Shown here piece after piece: positions 1 to 6,468 of a stretch of DNA of 32,481 nucleotides (the first letter of the stretch is position 1; each line of letters begins with the position of its first letter). Location of the stretch: positions 1 through 32,481 of the forward strand of contig CALDPX010000033.1 in assembly GCA_937911745.1 (NCBI GenBank). Direction: 5' to 3'. The translations under genes and the position numbers were made by a program. The notes beneath the pieces were generated by a model that was not told where the DNA came from, did not search any database, and was given only the letters and a program-made list of their open reading frames with translations. Origin of the DNA: an uncultured Alistipes sp. (GTDB taxonomy: Bacteria; Bacteroidota; Bacteroidia; Bacteroidales; Rikenellaceae).

Positions 1-124
1 GCGAGTGTGCCTTGTGGGTGCTTTTTGCACCAAAATTCAGAGAGCGACATCCTCATTTGCGCTGAGCAAACTGCGGTGTCGCTCCTTCTTTTGGCACAAA
101 AATCCCTCCACAAAACCCACTCGC
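1..124 (+). repeat. Palindromic repeat element, copy 1
   Basis: The first 46 bases are identical to 12964-13009. The ends are imperfect terminal inverted repeats: 1-16 pairs with 109-124 at 13 of 16 positions. An inner stem GAGCGACA (42-49) pairs with TGTCGCTC (77-84). It encloses a smaller hairpin, TTTGC-gctga-GCAAA, that is shared in form with the other copies. The element could fold into one long hairpin as DNA or RNA. No coding function is apparent. The window starts at or inside the element, so its left edge is uncertain. Confidence 0.75.
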
Positions 125-305
125 TGCGAGCACATCTCGCGAGCATCTGCTGCGTTATGCTCGGGCTCGGAATGCTCATTTGCGCTGAGCAAACTCCGCT
201 TCCTTGCCCTTCGCAAGCCTTGAAATCGCCTCACATAAATCACCCGCAGGGTTGGGGGTAGTGGCGCAAAAATCGCCTCACAAAACCCACTCGCGGGGTG
301 TGGGG
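125..305 (+). repeat. Palindromic repeat element, copy 2
   Basis: This copy lies directly after copy 1. It holds the block GCATCTGCTGCGTTATGCTC (143-162), which recurs at 2686-2705 with two changes and, inverted, in part at 13183-13197. It also holds the shared apical hairpin TTTGC-gctga-GCAAA (about 179-193) and the downstream block CGCAAGCCTTG. Its last 16 bases (279-294) repeat the end of copy 1 (109-124) exactly. The right border appears to lie near 295-307, where a truncated gene fragment begins. Confidence 0.65.
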
Positions 306-307
306 TC

Positions 308-487
308 CATTTGCTCACCATGCGCATCAATAACTTTGGAGTACGATAAAAGTTCTTCCTCACTATTGGTTTTCTTAATTCCTTTTAGTAAATTTGTGAT
401 AGTAATGGAATTGTTAGAGTTATTGCCGTTATGTGGAGTCTCTCCCTCTCGGTTCGGGTCAGCCCCGCGTTTCTCTAATAGTTCCAT
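308..487 (-). pseudogene. 5' fragment of a polyvalent/phage-type protein gene
   Basis: An open frame on the minus strand starts at an ATG (487) with a GAGG sequence about ten bases upstream. It encodes about 60 residues before running into the palindromic repeat. Near its end it reads LLKGIKKTNSEEELLSYSKV followed by IDAHGEQM. From memory of the families, the similar string SKVVDENGEPLVVYHGT is common just before ADP-ribosyltransferase-like or nuclease-like domains in large polyvalent proteins of phages and integrative elements. Here the frame switches to repeat-derived residues exactly where the VVYHGT part would be expected, then stops. Codon use is more AT-rich than in the neighbouring genes. 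I infer a remnant of a mobile-element gene truncated at the repeat border. The similarity was not tested by a search, and a short non-coding frame remains possible. Confidence 0.45.
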
Positions 488-602
488 TTCTTGTACCTCA
501 TAGATATAAGGCATATAGGGCATATTTGCCCTATGGGAGTTATGGGAGGACTGAGAGATATGTGATAAGACAAGCCTCCTCTGTTGCTGTCCGTCTTGCC
601 AC

Positions 603-619
603 GCCTGCCGCAGGCAGGC
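603..619. repeat. Short perfect palindrome
   Basis: Arms GCCTGCC (603-609) and GGCAGGC (613-619) flank a three-base loop. The role is unknown. It lies in the gene-free stretch upstream of glnS and could be a REP-like or terminator-like palindrome. Confidence 0.5.
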
Positions 620-716
620 GGTTGGCATCTACCTATCTTGTTTTTCTTGCAGGGATAACAAGGATAGCAGGTGTAACAAGGATTACGGGGGAGTTTGAGA
701 GAAGTTTTTTCGGGGA

Positions 717-828
717 GGTGTGAGGCTCTCCGAAGGAGAGTGGCGGGCGAAGTGTCAGCCCACTCAAACTTGTTTGAAGGTGGGCTGGCAGTTCGACTGC
801 CAGACTATCTGCGAAAGATAGTCACACC
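717..828 (+). other. Multi-hairpin structured element
   Basis: Four consecutive hairpins are enclosed by a closing stem. The closing stem is GGTGTGA (717-723) with TCACACC (822-828). Hairpin 1 is CTCTCC-gaa-GGAGAG (726-740). Hairpin 2 is CAGCCCAC (756-763) with GTGGGCTG (780-787), with TCAAAC/GTTTGA nested inside. Hairpin 3 is GCAGT-tcg-ACTGC (788-800). Hairpin 4 is ACTATCT-gcgaa-AGATAGT (804-822), which shares its last base with the closing stem. It lies upstream of the glnS promoter box, so it is not part of the glnS leader. It could be a small RNA, a REP-like palindrome cluster or a recombination site. The sequence alone does not decide. Confidence 0.5.
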
Positions 829-861
829 CCACCGCAAGGGCTGCACGAAAAGTTTTTGGTA

Positions 862-883
862 GCACCTTTTTACAAAAAGGTGC
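862..883. repeat. Hairpin GCACCTTTTT / AAAAAGGTGC
   Basis: A perfect ten-base inverted repeat (862-871 with 874-883) with a two-base centre lies between the multi-hairpin element and the glnS promoter. It has terminator-like composition, but no assignable gene lies upstream of it on either strand. Confidence 0.45.
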
Positions 884-921
884 GAAAAAGCGGAGAAAGA
901 AAAGCGCATAAAATACCCAAA

Positions 922-949
922 TCTCAACTTTCATCTTTCAACTTTCAAC
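922..949 (+). repeat. TTTCAA-type short repeat upstream of glnS
   Basis: This is a CAACTTTC-type tandem tract. Related TTTTCAA tracts occur at 2861-2881, 12325-12350, 18333-18355 and, on the minus strand, 31528-31560. This copy covers the place where the glnS -33 box would be. Confidence 0.6.
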
Positions 950-958
950 TCAAATCAC

Positions 959-966
959 TATCTTTG
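959..966 (+). promoter_or_regulatory. glnS promoter -7 box
   Basis: TATCTTTG is a perfect match to the Bacteroidota -7 consensus TAnnTTTG, 27 bases before the glnS start. No TTTG is present about 20 bases upstream; a TTTCAA-type tract lies there instead. Confidence 0.7.
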
Positions 967-993
967 CACTAATATACACTTAATAGGTTTGTT

Positions 994-2676
994 ATGGAAG
1001 TAAAAACTACTGAGGCGCCCAAGGAGAGGTCGCTCAATTTCGTAGAGGAGATTATCGAGAACTATATAGCTGAGACGGGTAATACTATCCAGACACGTTT
1101 CCCGCCCGAGCCCAATGGCTACCTTCATATTGGTCACGCCAAGAGTATCTGCCTTAACTTTGGTTTGGCACAACGCTATGGCGGTAAGTGCAATCTGCGC
1201 TTCGATGATACCAACCCTGTGAAGGAGGATACCGAGTATGTGGACTCCATCAAGGAGGATATCAAGTGGCTCGGCTTTGAGTGGGCTGTGGAACGCTACG
1301 CTTCGGACTATTTCGACCAGCTCTATGAGTGGGCTATCTTGCTGATTAAGAAGGGCAAAGCCTATGTAGATGACCAATCGCAGGAGGAGATTCGCCTCGG
1401 TCGCGGCACTGTGCAACAGCCCGGTACCGAGAGCCCCTACCGCAATCGTTCGGTAGAGGAGAACCTGAGGCTCTTCGAGGAGATGAAGGAGGGTAAGTAT
1501 GCCGATGGCGAGAAGGTGCTGCGTGCCAAGATTGATATGGCACACCCCAATATGCTCTTCCGTGACCCCATCCTCTACCGTATTCTCCATACCGAACACC
1601 ACCGCACAGGCAATAAGTGGTGCATCTACCCAATGTACGACTACGCTCACGGTCAGAGCGACTCCATCGAGCGCATCACACACTCGATTTGTACTTTGGA
1701 GTTCGATGTTCACCGCCCCTTGTACGATTGGTTTATTGAGGAACTCGGCATCTTCCCCAGCCGCCAATACGAGTTCGCAAGGCTCAACCTCACCTATACG
1801 GTTATGAGTAAACGCAAACTCTTGCAACTCGTTAAAGACCAAGTGGTTACGGGTTGGGATGACCCCCGTATGCCCACCATCTGCGCCCTCAGGCGCAAGG
1901 GCTACACCCCCGCTTCGATTAGGGCATTTGCCGAGAAGGTGGGTGTTGCCAAGAGGGACAATGTTATCGACCTTTCGCTCTTGGAGTACTGCGTGAGGGA
2001 AGATTTGAATAAGGTTGCCGAGCGCCGTATGGCTGTTATCGACCCCTTGAAGGTTGTTATTACCAACTACCCCGAGGGACAGACCGAGTGTTTTAGCTGC
2101 GTTAATAATCCCGAGGATGAGAGTGCAGGAAGACGCGATGTTCCCTTTGGTAGAGAGATTTATATCGAGCGTGGCGACTTTATGGAGGAGCCCCCCAAGG
2201 GCTACTATCGCTTGCGTCCCGGTGGCGAGGTGCGCCTGAGGTATGGCTACCTCATCAAATGCGAGGAGGTTATCAAGGATGCCGAGGGCAATGTTATTGA
2301 GTTGCGCTGTACCTACGACCCAATGTCGGCAGGCGGCAGCTCTTCGGATGGTCGCAAGGTAAAGGGTGTTATCCATTGGGTGTCGGCAGCCGATGCTGTT
2401 GAGGCGGAGGTAAGACTCTATGATAACCTCTTTGCAAAGGAGAATCCTGATGATGTTGAGGAGGGCAAAGTATTTACCGACTACCTCAATCCAAATTCGC
2501 TTGTTGTCAAGACCGCCTACTGCGAGCGCTCGCTGGGCGAGGCAAAGATTGGCGACAGGTTCCAATTTGAGAGGGTTGGTTATTTCTGTGTGGATAAAGA
2601 CTCCTCCGCTGATAAGATTGTCTTCAACCGCACAGTGACCCTAAAAGACACCTGGGCAAAGATGCAAAAGAAATAA
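994..2676 (+). CDS. glnS: Glutaminyl-tRNA synthetase
   Basis: Cytosolic class I aminoacyl-tRNA synthetase that charges tRNA-Gln with glutamine using ATP. At 560 residues it has the usual length for bacterial GlnRS. The N-terminal catalytic fold carries the class I signature HIGH (residues 45-48) inside FPPEPNGYLHIGHAKS. The second signature is the MSK motif in VMSKRK (about residue 270). The anticodon-binding beta-barrel region follows and ends in VTLKDTWAK. The start at 994 is supported by the promoter box at 959-966 and by the N-terminal length of relatives; no clear Shine-Dalgarno is seen, as is common in this phylum. The gene is monocistronic. A strong hairpin with a T-run directly follows the stop codon, inside a palindromic repeat. 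A direct GlnRS suggests that the amidotransferase route is not needed for tRNA-Gln. Confidence 0.97.
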   Translation: MEVKTTEAPKERSLNFVEEIIENYIAETGNTIQTRFPPEPNGYLHIGHAKSICLNFGLAQRYGGKCNLRFDDTNPVKEDTEYVDSIKEDIKWLGFEWAVERYASDYFDQLYEWAILLIKKGKAYVDDQSQEEIRLGRGTVQQPGTESPYRNRSVEENLRLFEEMKEGKYADGEKVLRAKIDMAHPNMLFRDPILYRILHTEHHRTGNKWCIYPMYDYAHGQSDSIERITHSICTLEFDVHRPLYDWFIEELGIFPSRQYEFARLNLTYTVMSKRKLLQLVKDQVVTGWDDPRMPTICALRRKGYTPASIRAFAEKVGVAKRDNVIDLSLLEYCVREDLNKVAERRMAVIDPLKVVITNYPEGQTECFSCVNNPEDESAGRRDVPFGREIYIERGDFMEEPPKGYYRLRPGGEVRLRYGYLIKCEEVIKDAEGNVIELRCTYDPMSAGGSSSDGRKVKGVIHWVSAADAVEAEVRLYDNLFAKENPDDVEEGKVFTDYLNPNSLVVKTAYCERSLGEAKIGDRFQFERVGYFCVDKDSSADKIVFNRTVTLKDTWAKMQKK

Positions 2677-2784
2677 TTATCGCAGGCATTTGCTGTGTTA
2701 TGCTCAAAGGCAACAACCTCATTTACGCTAAGTAAACTCGGTTGTTGCCTTTTTTCGCAAGCCTTGCATCTGCTCTGCGATAAT
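2676..2784 (+). repeat. Palindromic repeat element, copy 3
   Basis: It begins at the last base of the glnS stop codon. The outer stem ATTATCGCAG (2676-2685) pairs perfectly with CTGCGATAAT (2775-2784). The inner stem GGCAACAACC (2709-2718) pairs with GGTTGTTGCC (2740-2749). The apical hairpin is TTTAC-gctaa-GTAAA (2722-2736). The family block GCATTTGCTGTGTTATGCTC spans 2686-2705 and CGCAAGCCTTG follows the inner stem. Relative to copy 2 the apical stem changes on both sides (TTTGC/GCAAA to TTTAC/GTAAA), so pairing is kept. Confidence 0.75.
2709..2755 (+). terminator. Intrinsic terminator of glnS (inside repeat copy 3)
   Basis: The ten-base-pair GC-containing stem 2709-2718/2740-2749, topped by TTTAC/GTAAA, is followed directly by a run of six T (2750-2755). 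It starts 33 bases after the glnS stop. Confidence 0.75.
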
Positions 2785-2826
2785 CATTTCTTTACCCCTG
2801 CCCACCCCCGCTCTATATAAAATAAT

Positions 2827-2858
2827 CACCCCAATGTTCCACGAGGAACATTGGGGTG
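2827..2858 (-). terminator. Terminator of the pheS-mnmG operon
   Basis: A perfect 14-base inverted repeat (2827-2840 with 2845-2858, loop ACGA) lies downstream of the mnmG stop. On the minus strand it is followed by ATTATTTT. The tip of the hairpin is the 16-mer TGTTCCACGAGGAACA (2835-2850), which recurs inverted at 2888-2903. Confidence 0.7.
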
Positions 2859-2903
2859 ACTTCAATTTTCAATTTTCAATTCGGAGTTGTTCCTCGTGGA
2901 ACA
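2835..2903. promoter_or_regulatory. Pair of inverted parS-like 16-mers
   Basis: TGTTCCACGAGGAACA (2835-2850) and its exact reverse complement TGTTCCTCGTGGAACA (2888-2903) lie 37 bases apart. The second ends one base before the mnmG stop codon. Each differs by one central base from TGTTCCACGTGGAACA, which resembles known ParB-binding parS sites; such sites often lie near gidA/mnmG and the origin. Function here is an inference, because no parA or parB gene is in the window. The first copy also forms the tip of a terminator. Confidence 0.35.
2861..2881 (+). repeat. TTTTCAA short tandem repeat
   Basis: Three repeats of TTTTCAA-type sequence lie between the two 16-mers. It is the same tract type as the promoter-associated tracts elsewhere, but no plus-strand gene follows it. 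Confidence 0.6.
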
Positions 2904-2904
2904 G

Positions 2905-4788
2905 TTATCTGCCAAAGTAAATCAATAATACGTTTATGTCGGCGGGCGAAACGCCTGGTATGCGCGAGGCCTGACCAATAGTGGTGGGGCGAATGCGCGA
3001 GAGTTTTTGGCGAGCCTCAATGGTTATAGATGTGACACCCATAAAGTCAAAGTTGGCAGGGATGTGTATCTCTTCGAGCCTTTGTAGTTTGTCGGCAATC
3101 GCTTTTTCGCGCTCAATGTAGCCACTGTATTTTACCTCTATTTCTACTTGCTCGATAATTTCGCGACTCGGTTTGTGGGTTGTGACGAATTTTTTGAGCG
3201 GGGCAACTATTTCAATTAGGTCAAAAAGTGAAACATTGTTGCGAATTAATACATCTGCAATCTTCTTTTTCTGCGAAAGTGGTGCAGAATTGATGGTTTT
3301 GAGATAGTCTGAAATTTCGTCTGGTGCGACACCCTGTCTTTGAACGAAATTTTTAAGCGATTCTCCGAGCGATTTTTTTTGCTCAAAATCCGCCCACCTT
3401 TCATCATTCACAAGACCGATTTTTCTACTAATAGGAGTAAGGCGAAGGTCGGCGTTGTCTTGTCGGAGGAGGATGCGATACTCTGCACGGCTTGTAAACA
3501 TACGATAAGGCTCATCGACACCCTTAGTCACAAGGTCGTCAATCAGCACGCCAATATAGGCCTCGTTGCGACCGAGTACAAAAGGCCCCTCTCCCCTACT
3601 CTTCCTCACTGCGTTCACGCCAGCTACCAAGCCTTGCGCTGCCGCCTCTTCGTAGCCTGTGGTGCCGTTGATTTGACCTGCAAAGTAGAGCCCCTTGATG
3701 AGTTTTGTTTCGAGAGTGTGGGTTAGTTGTGTGGGTGGGAAATAGTCGTACTCGATGGCGTATCCAGGGCGGTAAATCTCCACCTTCTCGAAGCCTTCAA
3801 TCTGCTGCAAGGCAGCACACTGAACTTGCCAGGGAAGGCTCGAAGAGAACCCATTGAGGTAGTATTCGTTGGTGTCGGCACCCTCTGGTTCGAGGAAGAG
3901 TTGGTGGAACTCCTTGTCGGCAAAGGTGCGCAATTTGTCCTCTATGCTGGGACAATAGCGAGGACCGATACCCTTGATAAGCCCCTGAAACAGAGGCGAG
4001 TCATCGAAGCCCGTTCGCAGTGTGTTATGAACCTCTTGTGAGGTGTAGACCAAGTAGCAAGGTTGCTGATTTTCAACGGGTTGAATGCTCCTTAGGAACG
4101 AGAATTTCTGTGGCTCGCTGTCGCCATCCTGACGCTCAAACTTGTCGAGGTCGAGCGAGCGAACGTCAATCCTAACGGGCGTTCCCGTCTTCATCCTACC
4201 TGCCTCAAAACCGAGTTCGACAAGTTGCTCGGTGAGCCCGTGCGATGCGGCATCGCCAGCCCTACCCCCCTCGGCTGAGTTGCGCCCTATGTGCATCAGC
4301 CCCCCGAGGAATGTTCCGTTGGTCAGAATAACCGACTTGGCAGAGAAAACCACACCCATTTGTGTTCTTACACCCACAACACGCCTACTCTCCCCTACTC
4401 CATCAATAATCAGTTGATTTACAGAGTCTTGCCACAGTCTGAGGTTGGGGGTGTTCTCCAATGTCTTGCGCCACAAAGCCGAAAAACGAGCCTTGTCGCA
4501 TTGTGCCCTGGGGCTCCACATTGCCGCCCCCTTCGAGCGGTTGAGCATACGGAATTGGATGGTGCTTTGGTCTGTGATGATGCCCATTTGTCCACCAAGA
4601 GCGTCTATCTCTCTGACAATCTGTCCCTTAGCCACGCCACCCACCGCGGGATTACACGACATATTGGCATATTTGGTCATATCCATAGTTATGAGCAGTG
4701 TTGCCGCACCGAGGTTGGCAGCCGCTGTGGCAGCCTCACACCCGGCGTGACCTCCGCCTACAACTATTACATCGTAATCAAACCTCAT
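2905..4788 (-). CDS. mnmG: tRNA uridine-5-carboxymethylaminomethyl synthesis enzyme MnmG (GidA)
   Basis: FAD-dependent partner of MnmE. Together they install the (carboxymethyl)aminomethyl group on the wobble uridine (U34) of several tRNAs, in the cytosol. At 627 residues it has the usual family length. The N-terminal FAD-binding motif is VVGGGHAGCEAA (residues 9-20). The family signatures PAVGGVAKGQIVREIDALGG and, further on, GRNEAYIGVLIDDLVTKG are both present, and the C-terminal helical MnmE/tRNA-binding region is complete. It is the last gene of the operon pheS, TPR lipoprotein, envC-like, ybeY, mnmG, starting two bases after the ybeY stop. The ATG at 4788 directly precedes the FAD motif, so the start is secure. 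The operon ends at the hairpin 2827-2858. Confidence 0.97.
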   Translation of the reverse strand: MRFDYDVIVVGGGHAGCEAATAAANLGAATLLITMDMTKYANMSCNPAVGGVAKGQIVREIDALGGQMGIITDQSTIQFRMLNRSKGAAMWSPRAQCDKARFSALWRKTLENTPNLRLWQDSVNQLIIDGVGESRRVVGVRTQMGVVFSAKSVILTNGTFLGGLMHIGRNSAEGGRAGDAASHGLTEQLVELGFEAGRMKTGTPVRIDVRSLDLDKFERQDGDSEPQKFSFLRSIQPVENQQPCYLVYTSQEVHNTLRTGFDDSPLFQGLIKGIGPRYCPSIEDKLRTFADKEFHQLFLEPEGADTNEYYLNGFSSSLPWQVQCAALQQIEGFEKVEIYRPGYAIEYDYFPPTQLTHTLETKLIKGLYFAGQINGTTGYEEAAAQGLVAGVNAVRKSRGEGPFVLGRNEAYIGVLIDDLVTKGVDEPYRMFTSRAEYRILLRQDNADLRLTPISRKIGLVNDERWADFEQKKSLGESLKNFVQRQGVAPDEISDYLKTINSAPLSQKKKIADVLIRNNVSLFDLIEIVAPLKKFVTTHKPSREIIEQVEIEVKYSGYIEREKAIADKLQRLEEIHIPANFDFMGVTSITIEARQKLSRIRPTTIGQASRIPGVSPADINVLLIYFGR

Positions 4789-4790
4789 CG

Positions 4791-5243
4791 CTATTTGGAT
4801 TTTAATACAGGTGTATTATCTGCAAAACGTGCCAGGTAGAAATTCTCTTTTTGGCGCATCTGGGCGGCATCGGAGTCGGTTTTGTCCTTGTAGCCGCATA
4901 GGTGCAACACTCCGTGAATAATAACCCTTAGTTGCTCCTCTTCGGGGTTTGTACCGAGTATTTTGGCATTGTCATCAACCGTAAAGGGGTCGATGAAGAT
5001 GTCGCCGCTGACCACCTTGCGCCCCTCTAAGTCGCTGTAATCGAATGTGATAACATCCGTATAGTAGTCGTGTCCCAAGAATTGGCGATTGATACCTATG
5101 TGGTTTTCAGAGGAGCAGAAAATGTAACTAATCTCCCCCACCCTAAAACCCTCGTTGTGGATGCTCTCCCTTATCCAGCGGTTGATTCTAACTCTTCCTT
5201 TGGGTAGGTAGTCGGTATCTTGATTATAGAAGTGTATAGCCAT
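4791..5243 (-). CDS. ybeY: Endoribonuclease YbeY (rRNA maturation factor)
   Basis: Single-domain UPF0054 metalloprotein that acts in 16S rRNA 3'-end maturation and ribosome quality control. From the ATG at 5243 it has 150 residues, a normal length. The metal-binding signature is HGVLHLCGYKDK: His110 and His114 are visible, and Asp120 stands where many relatives have the third histidine, a variant I associate with Bacteroidota. A TTG nine bases after the envC stop (5261) would add six residues. The ATG is preferred because MAIHFYN matches the usual N-terminus. It lies between the envC-like gene and mnmG with very short gaps, so it is co-transcribed with them. Confidence 0.93.
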   Translation of the reverse strand: MAIHFYNQDTDYLPKGRVRINRWIRESIHNEGFRVGEISYIFCSSENHIGINRQFLGHDYYTDVITFDYSDLEGRKVVSGDIFIDPFTVDDNAKILGTNPEEEQLRVIIHGVLHLCGYKDKTDSDAAQMRQKENFYLARFADNTPVLKSK

Positions 5244-5270
5244 TATGTTGTTGTATTTCAAAAGTTTATC

Positions 5271-6458
5271 CTAATCTGCCAACCAAATTTCGGGGTCTTG
5301 GTTGATGGTGTGGAACCACACCTCGAAGTGGAGTTGGTACTCTTCGGGGTTGTCGCCTGCCGAGATAGTGCCAAGTCGGGTGTTTGTGCCCACTCTGTCA
5401 CCAGCCTTTACACTCACGGTTGCAAGGTTTGAGTAGATGGTAAAATAGTCGCCGTGACGCAGCATCACACAGTTATTGAGTCCGCTGATGAACATTACCC
5501 TTGCCACCTCGCCCTCAAATACGGCGTAGACCTCCGAGCCCTTCGGGGCGGCAATGTTCACACCCTTATTAACCACCGTAACGTGTTTCTCGGTGGGGTG
5601 GGGGTGCTTGCCAAAACGCTCTATTATGACACCGCCGTTTACGGGCATCAACATTTTACCCTTGTTTTGGTCGAACTTGCCATTCAGTGCCGTCACAGCC
5701 CTGCGCTCGGCATCAGTCATCTGTCGCTTGGTTTTGCGAGTCTCTTCGTCTATGATTTTTTGAAGCGTCTGTTGTGCTTTTTTCTTCTCTTCGCGCCTCT
5801 TTTTCAGCTCCTTAGAGATTTTCTTCTCATTGGCGGCAAGTTTCTTGCCCGCAGCATCGAGTTCTTTTTTCTCCTTGCCAAGGGTTTTGAGGCTCTTTTG
5901 GTGTTCTGCCTTGGTCTTGTCGAGTGAAGCCTGCTTTGCCGAGAGTTCTCCCACCTCCGAGGCAATCTGCTGACTCTTGGTAGTTATCTCCTCCGCACGG
6001 TGCGATAGTGCTCGGTTGTAGCGCGAAAGGAGCCCCATTCGGTGCGTGGCGGTGGTCATATCCTCCGAGGAGAAGAGGAAGTGGAGTGGGGTGCCCACAA
6101 GTTGGTTTTTGTAAGCCACCCTCACCATACGGGCATACTCCTCTTTGAGTCTTTGGAGTTCGCCCTGCATTGTTCCAATTGTCGCTTGTTTGGTCGCTAT
6201 GTCGTTGGATATGAGGTTTATCTGCTTGTTGAGTGAGCCAACAACCTCTTGTCGCTTGTTGATTTTACTCTGCAAGAGTTTGACTTCGGTTTGGTTGCTC
6301 TTTTGGGATGACGTGACCTCTTTGAGTAGTTTTTCGTTTTTGGCAATCTCCTTTTCGGCACGTTTGATTTGGGCATCAAGTTCCTCTACGGTCTGTCCGT
6401 AGAGCACACCGATACCCAATGTCAAAAATCCCAATATCAACACTAAAAACCTCTTCAT
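5271..6458 (-). CDS. EnvC-like murein hydrolase activator (coiled coil + degenerate M23/LytM)
   Basis: A 395-residue exported protein. Residues 1-21 form a signal peptide ending in VLYGQ. Residues of about 22-255 are Lys/Glu/Gln-rich and heptad-like, predicting long coiled coils as in EnvC. Residues of about 270-395 form a LytM/M23 domain (PVNGGVIIERFGKHPHP, then GVNIAAPKGSEVYAV, then LHFEVW). In active M23 enzymes the zinc ligands are H-x3-D and H-x-H. Here the first motif region reads NKGVNIAAP, with Asn where Asp is expected, and the second reads QLHFEVW, with the first His replaced. It is therefore probably a non-catalytic activator of an amidase at the division site, like EnvC or NlpD. 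It is the third gene of the pheS operon, ten bases after the TPR gene. Confidence 0.9.
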   Translation of the reverse strand: MKRFLVLILGFLTLGIGVLYGQTVEELDAQIKRAEKEIAKNEKLLKEVTSSQKSNQTEVKLLQSKINKRQEVVGSLNKQINLISNDIATKQATIGTMQGELQRLKEEYARMVRVAYKNQLVGTPLHFLFSSEDMTTATHRMGLLSRYNRALSHRAEEITTKSQQIASEVGELSAKQASLDKTKAEHQKSLKTLGKEKKELDAAGKKLAANEKKISKELKKRREEKKKAQQTLQKIIDEETRKTKRQMTDAERRAVTALNGKFDQNKGKMLMPVNGGVIIERFGKHPHPTEKHVTVVNKGVNIAAPKGSEVYAVFEGEVARVMFISGLNNCVMLRHGDYFTIYSNLATVSVKAGDRVGTNTRLGTISAGDNPEEYQLHFEVWFHTINQDPEIWLAD

Positions 6459-6468
6459 CGCTCCGTCG

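Noticed and set aside
5..261. Short open frames at the left end of the window
   Set aside because: They lie wholly in the palindromic repeats, and different frames are equally open. The translated sequence reflects the repeat, not a protein.
958..2565. 535-codon minus-strand frame across glnS
   Set aside because: Antisense shadow of glnS; no promoter, no motifs.
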